DNA from: Symbiodinium natans
Lineage: Eukaryota > Sar > Dinophyceae > Suessiales > Symbiodiniaceae
Assembly (NCBI GenBank): GCA_905221605.1
Contig: CAJNDS010000603.1
Location: forward strand, 1 to 64,000
Length of the DNA: 64,000 nucleotides
Reading direction: 5' to 3'
Part shown: positions 37,801-49,067 of the stretch, piece after piece
Layout of the letters: each line of letters begins with the position of its first letter
Position numbering within the stretch: the stretch's first letter is position 1
Program-made: the position numbers and the translations under genes
The notes under the pieces: model-generated
Told to the model about the DNA's origin: nothing
The model's input: only the letters and a program-made list of their open reading frames with translations
Database searches by the model: none

Positions 37801-37849
37801 CATAATGAGTGGCAGCTGACCTCAAGAGTGTGACAGAAAATGATAATCA

Positions 37850-38425
<576 letters not shown>

Positions 38426-38842
38426 AGGCTCCGTTGGATCGCAAGAAGCTAGTACGTGTCTCGGTGAATTCTGGCCCTCAGCTGTCGGCAGCGCTTGCAA
38501 ACAGCTCGCTGCCAACAAACCTAAATCGATACCCAGCCGCGTGTCTGCTGTTCCTGCTTTGGTTTTTTGTGGCTGATACAGTGGGGCTACTGCATGGTAT
38601 CTTGCTTTGGCTCGGCAGCTGCCAAATTCCATGTTTCAGGGGGCCGAGGGCCTAGGCTCAGTCCACTGAGCAAGCACAACCGGCTGTTCGAGGCATTTGA
38701 AGACTCGGATGACATGCAGCTGCTCGAGCCAGAAGAGCCCAGGAGCAACCCAGCAGATGATGTTTCTAGACGGCTAAAACACACCTCAAGCCCTGGCTGA
38801 ATGGCACAACTTGGTGCTGCAAACCCGTCCACCTCCACCTTG

Positions 38843-41800
38843 TCAAACCCTTGCACAGAGTTCGACATCAAATCTTGAGACAATGCAGTGGGCCTTCAAG
38901 CGATCTAAGAGGAACCGCTCAGCTGCAATGAGCAAATGCACCGCCAGCTCGGAGGAAATTTCTCCGACCTGCATCGGGAATCAGAAGACTGTCCGACCTT
39001 TCACGGAGTACTGTTGTCGATGAAAGTTTGTGCTGCCCATCAGCACATGGGCGAAACCCTTTCTGCCACCACAATACACAATTCACCGATACGCCCCAAA
39101 ACTGCCCAACTGCATCAACATTGCCACAACCCAAGCAAAATTAAACAGAATTGCGTGCTACGTCAGCAACAGGCGGCTTCCTGCCTGATCGGTGTAGATA
39201 TACCTGGGTGAGATCCGAGATGCATGATAGCAAAATGTCTGTCCCGTTGCGATTCAGGCACAGTTACAGAAACTGAGAGTGTGATGGTCTGACGTGTGAG
39301 CTCCACCTCATGCTGGTTTTAGGACATGTGCTGGAAACCTCAGTGCCTTATCATCAACCTGTTTCACTCTGATTGCCCTCGACTTCTTTTCGAAGCTGCA
39401 GCCTACAAATCAACCGCCTCTAGCTTCAGCTTGCTGATCCTGCGGTGGGCTCCCCGCCAAATCTGCTGACTCCGAGGTCGCTGCTCTAGTAGCAGGAGGA
39501 AGACGGGGTGCGCGACATCTTGAAGCACGATTTGCTCCTCGGCATCGGACCTCAAAACAAATCCTAGATGTTTCCACACTGTGCCTCTCGCCACTACCCA
39601 GCTCGGCTTCTCTATGCTTCTCTTGATAACCGACGAACAGTGGAAACAGCCGTGAGAAAGACACAGTCTGACACGGTCTGTTGGATTGTGAAAGGGAGCT
39701 CGGTTCCATTTTGCCGAGAGGCGACTCACGCATGCCTCCATAGAAGAGCGCTCTGAAGTGCTCGGACCGAGCAGCCAGATGCGCACGCCTGAAGAGAGAA
39801 GCTGCGCTCAGGTCGCACTGCAGATCATTGCAGATTCCTGCAGATTGAACTGATTGCAGTTCCGATTTGCATGACATTGCATGGGCCATTCCAGATCCAC
39901 AAAGATCGAACTGCTGCTCGCACTTGCAAACACTCTGCCAGGGTCCCGACGTTGCGTACACGGACTGATTTTCAACTACAAAAGTGACCTCATGAGCAGG
40001 CCGACTTTGACCGGCAGCCCATGCCCGTCATGGCTCTGACTTTCAACAGTTGCAAGTCTGCAAGTCTTCTAGGAATGTGGCATCAGCGAACGCTGGATTG
40101 TTGATCAGCTTTCGCAGGTCATCCACCAAGTTTGACGGCCTCAGAAGCTTAACTCGCGAGCCCGCGCAAACCAGATAGTGTCCTTCGACCGGCTTTACCA
40201 CCTAGCCCTTGGTGTCGCGCGGTATGCTAACAGGCTCGAATCTGAACTCGTAAAAGTCGTTGAGCACCTTTGCTTGTGAGAATCGCAGCACGTCATGAGA
40301 AGCTGCACGATGTGATCTTGAGTTGCAAACACCTGTATACATGTTCAATGGGCTTTCAGCTGAGAGCAACCCAGTACCCCTGCCACGGAACTGTCGATAC
40401 AGACCAAGGCTGTCATTGGCTTGGAGTCGAGTTTAGGCTGAGTTCGGGGGGGGGGGGGGGGGGAGGTTTCAGAGCCTGCGGCAGATCAAACTCAGACGAC
40501 CCAGATCGAAGAACACCATCATGGAAGACATCCAGCTTGGTGACATAGCAGTGCCACGTGCAACGGGTCCTGTCGGTCCCGCACAAGGTTCTTGGGATGT
40601 CCTTGAGCTCGATGAAGGACCCGCAACGCTTCAGGTAGCTTCAGGTGCTCGAACAAGCGAAGATGAGTCATGACTGCCCCATGCTGTGTCGCAACGGATC
40701 TGCCGTGGTTCGTTGCTCGCCATACCTCCTGCAACCTGCAGGGAGGTTCAGTCCGTGCCTGCATGGACTGGAGTCTAGACGATGAGGCGGGTATAGGCAG
40801 AATTAGGGTCGTGAAAGCCCCTCCCGTCGCCGTCCTTCCAGCTGATCCCGTTGAACCCGGGAGCGCATGGCGAGGGGGCCTCTAAAGAACTTACTGTCGG
40901 CGTCAGCGTCTCTGCACTGAATCGTCCGACGTCGTGCAGAAACATCTATGCCGAATGTGAACCCTATGATCCCATGTTTCCGTTGTGTTCTGGCTCGAAG
41001 GAGAACTCGAAAGAGTTCTGTTTTCTCCAGTGTCAGTGCCAGTGCCAAGTTACGTTTGCTTCCAGCTGTGTGCTTCTGGTCTCCTGGTCCACCAGCCATG
41101 ATTGAGGACCAGCCATGATTGAGTGGCGGGATGCCCGCGAGTTTGCAGCTCAGTGTAACTTTAACAGCTGCTGGTAGCTTGGCATTCGCTTGACTGTGTA
41201 TGGGCATAGACAAATCTGTGCAAAAGGTGCCGTCCAAGCTTGGGAACAGTCGCAAAACATCAGCAAACACCAAGGAGATCATCCGGCAGGGCAATCCTGA
41301 TCTCTGTCTGCCTTCGGACCAGGCACGCCGCCAAGCCACCCTCCGCCCTGACACCAACAAAACAAAAATCCTCTGCATGTGACAAGAGCACTCCGTTCCT
41401 GCATTGGGAGCCAGCACAGTCCGCTATGCTCAGCCATACAAGCACGTCACCGGAGGAAGTGCTGACGATGGAAATTTGCCGGCATGTTTCATCCACGCCC
41501 GCCAGCTCTTCACCATCTGCAGAGAAGACTAAGGAGAAGGCTCCGCCGCACAAGGTCCTCAACTCAGATCCCGTCTTGCCGCAGAACAGGCCGATGTCCT
41601 CATAGTTTGGCTCGCGGCTGGCAATGACAATTAAAGCACCATCGGGTGAAAAAAGTACATCTGAGAAGATCCCATCAGTACCATTCCCCAAGGACCAAAG
41701 CCGCTTGCCCTCCTTGACGTCCCAAACGCTCGCAGGGATGTCAAGATCGCCGCCAGCCACAAGTCGTTCACCGTCTGGGGAGAAGCAGACAACATCCTTG

Positions 41801-44800
41801 CAGTCCAAGCAGATGCAAGCGCAAGACATTTCGGAAATACTCCAAACCTCCAAAGATAAGTCCATGCCGTCGCTTGCCCAGAATGCCACTTGCCCCGCAC
41901 AGATGGCTACCTCTTTTCTCCCGCTGCAAGGGTTGCATGCTGTTTTGCTGAAGATGAGTTCGCACCTCATCATGTCCTTGGCTCATGATGGAACGGGTAA
42001 AAAGCGCTGTCGGTTCACGAGTTCATCATGCCAGCGCTCGGGCATCACACAAAGCCCTCCCTCAAGTCCTTGAAGGGTCTCAATTGCCGGGCCACCCACA
42101 CTTTGACCGTGCTCTCTGTTCGGACGGCTAGACAGTTGCTGAGCCGATCCATTGCCATCGACACCACGGGGTCGGCCCCAGAGAGCTGCACACTGGCCAC
42201 TGGCTGTTCACCTGGCACCACGGCAGATGCAGCCAACCCCATCCAACCCCAAGAGTTCGCGGGGCCCCCAAAAAGGAAAGAGGACTGAACAAAGCGGGTT
42301 GGACCTGAGAGGCGCCAGAGCTGTGCGACATCTGCCCACCAGGCAATGAAGCGCAGGCCTGGCAGCGGCAAGGGTCGGAGGTCACCACTCTGCTGAGCTT
42401 CGACAGCTACGCTAGGCTTGCCGACTTGCAAGCTCTTCTTCCAAGGTGCCTTCTGCGAAGACAACCTGCAGAACGTCGCCATCATGCAGTCCTTCACAGC
42501 TCATCATAGCTACGTCACCTACGTCATGCTCAGGTGGTCTCAGGAGCAGGGGAAGAAGCAGGCTTGGATTGATGACACGTGAACACGCAAGAATCGGCCG
42601 AGCAAACTTAGCTAAAGCTGGTACCCGCTTACACAGCCAAACGACACAAATCGTTGGACTCATGCCTGTACATATCTGTACTTGTGCCCTCGAACAGTGG
42701 GGTTCTCGTCCTGCACTCTTCAGCGTGGAGTCGTGCAGCTCCACAGAGCGGAACAACAGTCCTCCAGCTCAGGACAAGCTCCCGAGGTTTGGCACATTTT
42801 CAGGACCCCCGCACCACAGCGGCCCCAAGAGGCTCTTTATCGATCTGGGAGCACAGGCCGTTAAACAACCGACAAGCCTGAAACAACATGAAGACCCTAA
42901 CAAAGGGTGTGAGATCCCCTGAGATCATCTCAGATGCCCAAGAACTTATGCCGGGCCACGAAGCGCAGTGACGTCGCGGAGCCCCAACGTCGAGGCGGCC
43001 TGCTCCCGCAGCTGCGAGACGGAGGTGGACTCCTGGGGAGGGGGGGGGGTGGGTGTGGGGAAAGGGGGGTGGGGGGGCGGGTTTAGGGGGGGGGGGGTGG
43101 GGGGGGGGATGGGGTCGGGGGTTAGGCTGGACGAAATCTCGTCAGGGGCAAGAGTTCTTCTGCTGCGGTTTCCGTCACCACGCAAGTTGCGGAAGACTGC
43201 TTGGAAACGGAAATCCCGCTCTGCCTGAAGCTCGTCCAACGTTGCCAGGATCTCACCGGTCACAGCATGCTGCAAGGTCAAGGAAAGAGCTGCAGGGGGT
43301 GGCTCCATGTTGTGCAGCTCCGTCGAAGGCCCGGGCCGGCTGAGCAAGCTGCAGCTCTGCTAGGCTCTGCAATGCTCTGCAACGCTCTGCAATGCTCTGC
43401 CCTTCTGCTGTATCATCAGCCTGCTCGCTGCTTACTCTGCTGCCAGAGCCATGCCCAACAATCGGCGTAGGCATGCTTGACAAGGCCATGGTGAATACAG
43501 AATGCGATGCACAAACCCAACTCTAGGGCTTGGCAGGAATGTCTGACTCAAAAGGGCCTGTTGCTTCCACACTCTCAGCTACAAGCTGCATGTGTGCCCA
43601 CATGCCAAATCAATGTCAAGGCGCTATGCTGCCATTGTAGCCGCCGAAAACGTACAAGGAGTTGTTAAAAACCTGCACCATGTCAGGAATGTCAGGAGCT
43701 GCAGCACATGCAGGACCATCACACCGAAGGAGCGGTGGCGTAGGCAATGGAGCAAACCAGGGCACCGAGCAACTTCGACATTAAGCAAAACGTGCGTGAT
43801 AGCTCCTAGTTTGCCGATCTCCGATGCATCAATGCTACAGCCGCCAACACCGCGCTGCTTGTCTTGCCGCAGTTTTGGTTGTGATGCTGGTGCCGACCCA
43901 TGCCTCTGCGACCAGTGATGATCTGCCACTGGGAGGTTCTTCTGTGCTCAGGATGAACCTGCCGAAGGTAAGGTGTCTTTTGCATTAGCACTAAACAGGA
44001 AGATGCGTACAGGCCAGAAGGTCCTAGACGTCTCATGGACTTTTGTGCGACAAGTCCGACGGAGAATCAGCAAACCGACCCAGGCATTGAGTCCAAGGCC
44101 AAGTGTGGCAGTCGAAGCGGAACTCGTAGAGGTCATTTAAGCGCTCCTGTGCGGGGCTCACGGCTGAACCGGCTGCAACGAAACGGTACCGTACCATACT
44201 GTACCTCGAAGCAGCACACGTGTGGCCTGCCCACTGTAGCCTCCGAAGAGAAACAACGAATTGCCGTAGACCTTGGACATTGGGAGACTACAGCAGTGGT
44301 GCCGGCAGTAATTCGGGGAACGTAAGGGCGCAGCTACGCTGGCATGGAAGTAGCGAGGAGATGGCACCTGCTTTCGCCGCGGGGCAGGGTAAGCCGTACA
44401 ATGGCTGTGCAGAATCCAAAATCACTCCAACGCATCGCTGTATTCGCAACCACCCCATGAAAGCTTCCACACCTGTCCAGCCGACCGCACGGACGACCAG
44501 GTCCTGAGAGGCTAGGTCGGGACTTCCGAGGGAAGAGTTGCTCGAACACTACCGAAAAGGGCCAGTAGCCTAAGCCTACACTCCTCCGACTTCGACATTT
44601 TGGGAGGTGAAGAGGAGGATGTTGAAGATACTGCCAAGAGCTTCCCAACAAACCCACAAGCATCCAGGATCCCTCCACGGCTGGCTGAAAGAACGAAAGT
44701 TAACCCTTCAGTCCAAGTGGTCCCTTAGCCCCGAACTCTCCATGGCCCTACAGCTCGCAACTTCTCCGGCGCGTTGGCCCTTCAGAGCCTTCAGTATGGG

Positions 44801-46151
44801 GTCCTGGAGCCCATCCGGAACTGGTGGAAGTCGTTCATTCGGTGAACGCCTCAAGCTTCGGACCACTGAACCACAGCACTTCCAAATCGAGGATTGCGAC
44901 ATCTCATAACATCTCTTGCAGGGTGGGGGCCGTCGTAGCCACCGAAAAGGTAGACTGATCCATTGTGAGTGGCCCAGGACGGACAACTCCTAGAACTGTC
45001 ATCTCGATTTGAGCGCCTAGCTTGTTGTTCTGACTTGGTACTGGAGCTTCTGCATGTTACTCATGCATCACGCATGGAACCGCTCCTGCCGGAAGGGATG
45101 AACCCTTGCACCTGCGTCGAGTACCACCTCGGCAGCGAAGCAGCCAAGGAACGCATCCTACAAGCCTCACATTGACCGTCGCCAAGTGCTAGGACCTGCT
45201 AGGATGCACATAGGATGCGCTAGGCGCAGGGCGACCCCCGTTCAAAGTCGAAGTCGAACATATCGTTCAACCATGCGGAGCCGTCGTAGCCGCCGAAGAC
45301 GTACATGAAATCGCCATGCCTTTCATGTCTGCAATGGTTCAGCTGCAGATCAGATGGGTGTGGTCACTCAGAGAGAATGCACCCTTGATCTGAGCCAAGC
45401 CACACGGCTGAGACGTAGCCGAATCGAGTCGAAGGCACGCTGCCTTTGTGGCCCGACCTCAGCCGAGATGCTGAGAGCTTGAGAGGCACTTAAACAGGCA
45501 GAGCTTCGCTATGCTTCGCTCTCCAAGCCGAGGTCTGTGCGGCACCGCCTGCCAGGTACTCGTGTCGAAGTTGAAGCTGTGGAAGTCGTTCAACCAGGTG
45601 AAGCCGGAATAGCCCCCGAACCTGGGGGCAAAATACAAAAAAGAAACAGGTTTCACGATGTCGCAGGTCCGTGGCTCAAGAACGCCGGCTCCATGTCGAG
45701 GCAAGAAGCAAATACATCTTGTTGCCGTGGACAACAGCTCCGTTGTTCTCACGGCCTGCGGGAACCTGGCACAAGTATTCTGCTTGGACCGACGCAAGCG
45801 CCGACGATGACAACTGGAGACATGCAAGCTGAGGGTCGAACTGTTCCCTGGACTTCAAGTCTGGTCCAGTACCTTCCATGCAAGCACCGCAGCCCCATGC
45901 CCTTTGCAATTGGAGTGCGGATGAGACGTCGCGGGCGCAGATTGAGCATTCCCTTTCAAGCACTGCCGGTCGTGTCGCCTGGATGGAAAGTTGAAGCGGT
46001 AGATGTCGTCTAGTCGACCTGGTTTAAGAACCGCCACTTGGGAGCACAGCGTGGAAACAGCCCACAAAGTCACAAAGCGACAAAGCTTCGGTTGTGATAC
46101 ACTGAGACCATCACCACTGCCGCCATATCCACCAAAAACATACAGCGCATC
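38843..46151 (-). CDS. Kelch-repeat/BTB protein (LZTR1-like order)
   Basis: Six kelch blades then BTB. Blade cores: DALYVFGGYGGSRLDDIYRF (46,151-46,118 and from 46,018), FGGYSGFTWLNDFHSFNF (from 45,621), FMYVFGGYDGSAWLNDMFDF (about 45,316-45,250), VYLFGGYDG (44,989-44,931) joined to VHRMNDFHQFRM (from 44,849), LFLFGGYSGQERLNDLYEF (44,271-44,227, 44,146-44,100), LYVFGGYNGSIVLNDFYEF (43,672-43,625, 40,267-40,221). BTB: NLVDDLRKLINNPAFADVTF (40,139-40,082), VVENQSV (39,988-39,960), RAHLAARSEHFRALFYGG (39,788-39,723), EEQIVLQDVAHPVFLLLLE (39,550-39,485), YIYTDQ (39,203-39,185), then VGEISSELAVHLLIAAERFL from 38,968, stopping at 38,843. Such proteins often bring substrates to cullin-3 ligases. 13 of 15 phase-checked introns have GC donors. 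The first exon, half-blade linkers and true C-terminus are unresolved. Confidence 0.8.
39185..40139 (-). CDS. BTB domain exons of the kelch-BTB gene
   Basis: Five exons of 58, 29, 66, 66 and 19 bases assemble without phase conflict into one BTB/POZ domain. It carries the usual D-V-T-F-V-V-E start, the L-A-A-R-S-E-H-F-R-A-L-F helix, G-G-M-R-E-S, the I-V-L-Q-D-V turn and the L-L-L-L-E-Y-I-Y-T-D end. Intron starts are GC at 40,081, 39,722, 39,484 and 39,184 and GT at 39,959. All acceptors are AG followed by G. Compared with a typical BTB, two residues are missing between VVENQSV and RAHLAARS, so the GT junction at 39,959 could be off by a codon or two. Confidence 0.8.
40443..40463 (+). repeat. 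G-run
   Basis: Twenty or so consecutive G on plus, a C-run on the coding strand. It lies within the long kelch-BTB intron. Confidence 0.85.
41260..43308 (-). CDS. Ubiquitin-like plus WD40-repeat protein
   Basis: The ATG at 43,308 starts MEPPPAALSLTLQHAVTGEI, a ubiquitin-like first hairpin. That exon ends at a GC donor (43,224) and joins in phase, across a G-rich 191-base intron, to STSVSQLREQAASTLGL (exon from 43,032). WD40 blades follow: VVSMAMDRLSNCLAVRTEST then VKVW (about 42,160-42,090), VVCFSPDGERLVAGGDLDIP then SVWDV, FSDVLFSPDGALIVIAS and FSLVFSADGEELAGV (41,915-41,450). The frame closes at a TGA at 41,260. A propeller of this type is a protein-binding scaffold. The joins from 42,930 to 42,500 and near 42,050-41,930 are not fixed. 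It sits inside the long kelch-BTB intron on the same strand. Confidence 0.65.
43038..43118 (+). repeat. G-rich tract inside intron 1 of the WD40 gene
   Basis: Eighty bases of G with T and A interruptions, including several runs of eight or more G. On the coding strand it is the C-rich tract leading to the acceptor CCCAG at 43,033, so it may serve as an extended pyrimidine tract. Confidence 0.85.
43351..43400 (+). repeat. Five 10-base tandem units (xxxGCTCTGC)
   Basis: Units GCAGCTCTGC, TAGGCTCTGC, AATGCTCTGC, AACGCTCTGC and AATGCTCTGC lie end to end, invariant at the last six bases. The block is 43 bases upstream of the ATG of the WD40 gene on minus, where a promoter or leader would lie. Confidence 0.8.
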
Positions 46152-46832
46152 CTGCAAACATCGTGCCCGGACCGCTCCAGCTGAGCAGAGGAAGAAGAAA
46201 AGCCCTACGGTAGGCGCCAAAGCCAAGGGCACCTTTTAAAAGCCAAGGACAAGTCTTAAGTCAATTTCCTTCTCGCACAGGCAGCCTACACAATGAGATG
46301 TCAGTCCTGGTATATGACACTGGATGCGCCACTTCGCCTGAGTCTACAGGGATCTGCCAACAAAAAGAGCGCACGAGATTTTCGGTCTGGCTCTCCAGTA
46401 CTTGCTACAATCTAGTGCTGGAAAACGGAATCAGCAAGAAAGCACAACCACTCGAAGTGATCACGGCTTGCAAAAAGACGAGGGAGGACGTTGCCTATTT
46501 TACAGAGTTCAAACATCGTGAGCAAGATCAAAAAAGACGAGGGCCAGGGTGAGACATCCGGAAGCTTACCCGGGCCTCGCGCCTTTCCTTCTGAACATCC
46601 TTGAAGCCCTCTGAAACCCTTGGGTCTGCCCTCCAAGCGCCCTTGCTCACCCGGTTTCACGGGCGAGTTCAGCTCGACTTCCCGCCACCTCAGCTGCAGC
46701 TTCAGGCTGTAGGGGAGATGTAGAAAATTGAAGAAAGAGTGCATTTGATGTTTGGGTTTCTGAGCAGCGACATGGTACAAGATTTGGGGTGCAAGATTTG
46801 AAGGTACCAAGCTCGAATGGTTCGACTGGAAC

Positions 46833-47306
46833 TTGCAGTTTAGACCCTACCCCCAAGCATGTCTCGTCGTACCGAACAATACAAAGCACGCGTGCAAAAG
46901 CTGTGGTGGAGGAATCCGGGCCTTCGCAGCAGGCTCACACTGCAGTCATTGCGGCCATCGCCCTCCACCTTCGGCACACAGCGCAGCGGCAACGAATTTG
47001 ATGTTGCCACTGCGACGGTTGAGATTTTGTTCTCCAAACAGTAGTAAGAGTGAGAGAAAGGGGGCTAGGTCGCTGTCACCGCGCCGCGCGACCGCTGCGG
47101 ACCATGGGTTCTTTGGAAGAAGATCGTGTTCTCGCCTAGGTCTTGAGACTGTCATCGCATTGGGAAGTCGGGGCTCGCGAGATGCGGGACTGTCATCGCT
47201 TCTGGACGTCTGCGCTCTGATATGGTCTCTCACCATTTGGGGTCTACGCTGGCATAAACGAGGTCAGTGGGCCTCACGTAGGAACTCGGGCGCTGAGACT
47301 TGTTAG
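46833..47306 (+). CDS. Possible zinc-ribbon protein, plus strand
   Basis: The plus frame contains KHACKSCGGGIRAFAAGSHC followed by SHCGHRPPP, with two C-x2-C-G knuckles 12 residues apart. That spacing is usual for a zinc ribbon. Further on it has a Ser/Arg-rich stretch (SKSERKGARSLSPRR) and a hydrophobic segment, LLDVCALIWSLTIWGL, before a stop at 47,306. The minus frames opposite lack motifs. The start is not determined, since no good upstream ATG or acceptor was chosen. If real, it is one of the few plus-strand genes and lies upstream of the kelch-BTB gene in divergent orientation. Confidence 0.35.
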   Translation: MQFRPYPQACLVVPNNTKHACKSCGGGIRAFAAGSHCSHCGHRPPPSAHSAAATNLMLPLRRLRFCSPNSSKSERKGARSLSPRRATAADHGFFGRRSCSRLGLETVIALGSRGSRDAGLSSLLDVCALIWSLTIWGLRWHKRGQWASRRNSGAETC

Positions 47307-47309
47307 CCT

Positions 47310-48860
47310 GAATGCTGGACATCTTGGTCATGCTAGATGTGCCTGTAGCTTCTTGCATAAGAAGCTTACTTGCTCGCTCTGCCTTCCCTCTTGTAGCCCG
47401 ACGGCTTATGACTGCAGTGTGCAGATAGTCATGCTTGACATGAACATTGATGTCTTTTGGAAGCAGAGTTCTATGTCAACTCTGAATAACGGTTCCGCCC
47501 AATGTTTTTTCACTTGAGCAGCATTAGGCATTGCTCTTTTCATTGCGAGTTCATGTGCTTCCCCAGGTGGTGAATTTGTACATACTATGCTTCGTTGGTG
47601 GGCATGGTCGTGCCCTCGATCAGTGCCGTGAGTGTGAAAATGCCATGAGTGGGAAAATGGCGTTTGGAAACGCAGACAAAAAGAGCTTTGCGTGGCGCAT
47701 CGTAGCTCACAGCAATGTATAGAGTAATTAGCATGACATGCCATGTTACATAATAGGCGATGACCTGCAGCGGTTAGCGCCTGCGGCCGCTAGCGCAATA
47801 TACGACGGCAGAAGCGCAACGCAAGTTTGAAAACCGAAACAAGCGGGGACACAACCTAGCATGATATAACACAATGTAACCATGTCATACAGCTCACTGC
47901 GCTACAACACAACTTGATACAGCAGATGCTGTTCTCATGGGAGCGCAATCGTTGGCAGATGTTAGGAAACAGTAGCATTGCCTCTGGGACTGCAGGGCCA
48001 GCCGCAAGCAGCGACTCCATGGCCCTGCACCATGGGGCATTGTCTAATTTTGAACACGTATTCGTCCTGAGCCGGGAAAGGTGCAAAAGACAGCTCGGCC
48101 CTAAGCAGCCAGAACACACAAGATCAGACAAGTCGCTGTCCGACATGGCACTGGTCGAGCGGTTTAAACAGAGCACGAGTCAAACGGTCATTTTCTGCCA
48201 CTCCGCTCGCCGTGCCGATTGGAGATGGAAGAACATGCCCTGAATGGCTCTGGCTGCCAGAACCGAAATTTTGCTTCGGACCCTGCTTGCTAGGCGCCTT
48301 TTGAGTTAGAACTGGTGCTGCTTCGTCACTGCATCATGCCTACCAGAGCAATGCAGGCAAGCTGTTGCAGCGTCTGTCGTCGAAAGTCGTGCTCAGAGCA
48401 GAGAGAGCGCTTTATCACCTGCAATCGCCGTCTGATTGGGGAGACTGACTCGGGGCTCAGAACTGTGAAAGGAACATATGGTCCATGAAAGGCCCATGGC
48501 CTCTTGTAGTGCGCGACCTTGCCAGGCTTGACGGCGGAAACCGTCTCTTCTAGGGGCTTGTGTACCTCAGAATGGTGAGTTGGTGGCTGCGTTTAGACGT
48601 GAATGCACACCCCAGGGAGAACCAATGACATAAGAGAGGAGCAGGTCAAGGACACTCAAACAGCTGTTAGCTGCACTCCTGAGGCAGCCACCATGGATGG
48701 TGCGAAGCCCTCACCGTTTCGGTAAATAATCTCACACTCATCCTTAGAAAGACAGCGTCGTCAGGCTATGGTCATGCGGTCATCTTTTTAAGGCCGACGT
48801 CCGCTCCAAGCATTCACCTATCCTATTCTCCCGTCCGGGGCCCCTTCAAAAGAGGGAAAA
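47310..48860. other. No supportable gene
   Basis: Only short open frames without motifs on either strand. No repeats of note. Confidence 0.4.
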
Positions 48861-48894
48861 GCTACGTAGCACGGAAAGCTGTCAATGGTCCTGT

Positions 48895-49010
48895 CTTCGT
48901 CGAAGGCTTCAGAGGCTTCAAGGGGGGCTTAAGGGGAGCTTCAAGGGGCTTAAGGGGGGGCTTCAAGGGGGGCTTGAAGGGAGGCCGCAAGGGGGGTTCA
49001 AGGAGGCCAT
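48895..49010 (-). repeat. Tandem GGCTTMAGGGG repeat, reads PPLKP on minus
   Basis: Ten or so imperfect copies of an 11- to 12-base unit. On minus they give a proline-rich run of PPLKPPLKPLEAPLKPP type. It lies just downstream of a probable exon at 49,297-49,068, so it may be a coding proline-rich tail or an intron repeat. Confidence 0.65.
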
Positions 49011-49067
49011 GCCAGTCGCCCCTACTGAAGTGCTGCTCAAAGGGCCGACTCAATGGTATCAAAGATG

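Larger units (their letters stand above)
40268..43624 (-). other. 3,357-base intron of the kelch-BTB gene
   Basis: It separates FGGYNGSI (exon ending 43,625) from VLNDFYEF (exon starting 40,267), which together make one normal kelch blade in phase 0. The donor is GC (GCGCCTTG), and the acceptor is CAAAG followed by G. The other introns I could delimit in this gene are 63-281 bases. I found no other FGGY-type motif on minus within it, so the two halves are each other's best partners. It contains the ubiquitin-like/WD40 gene. Confidence 0.6.
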
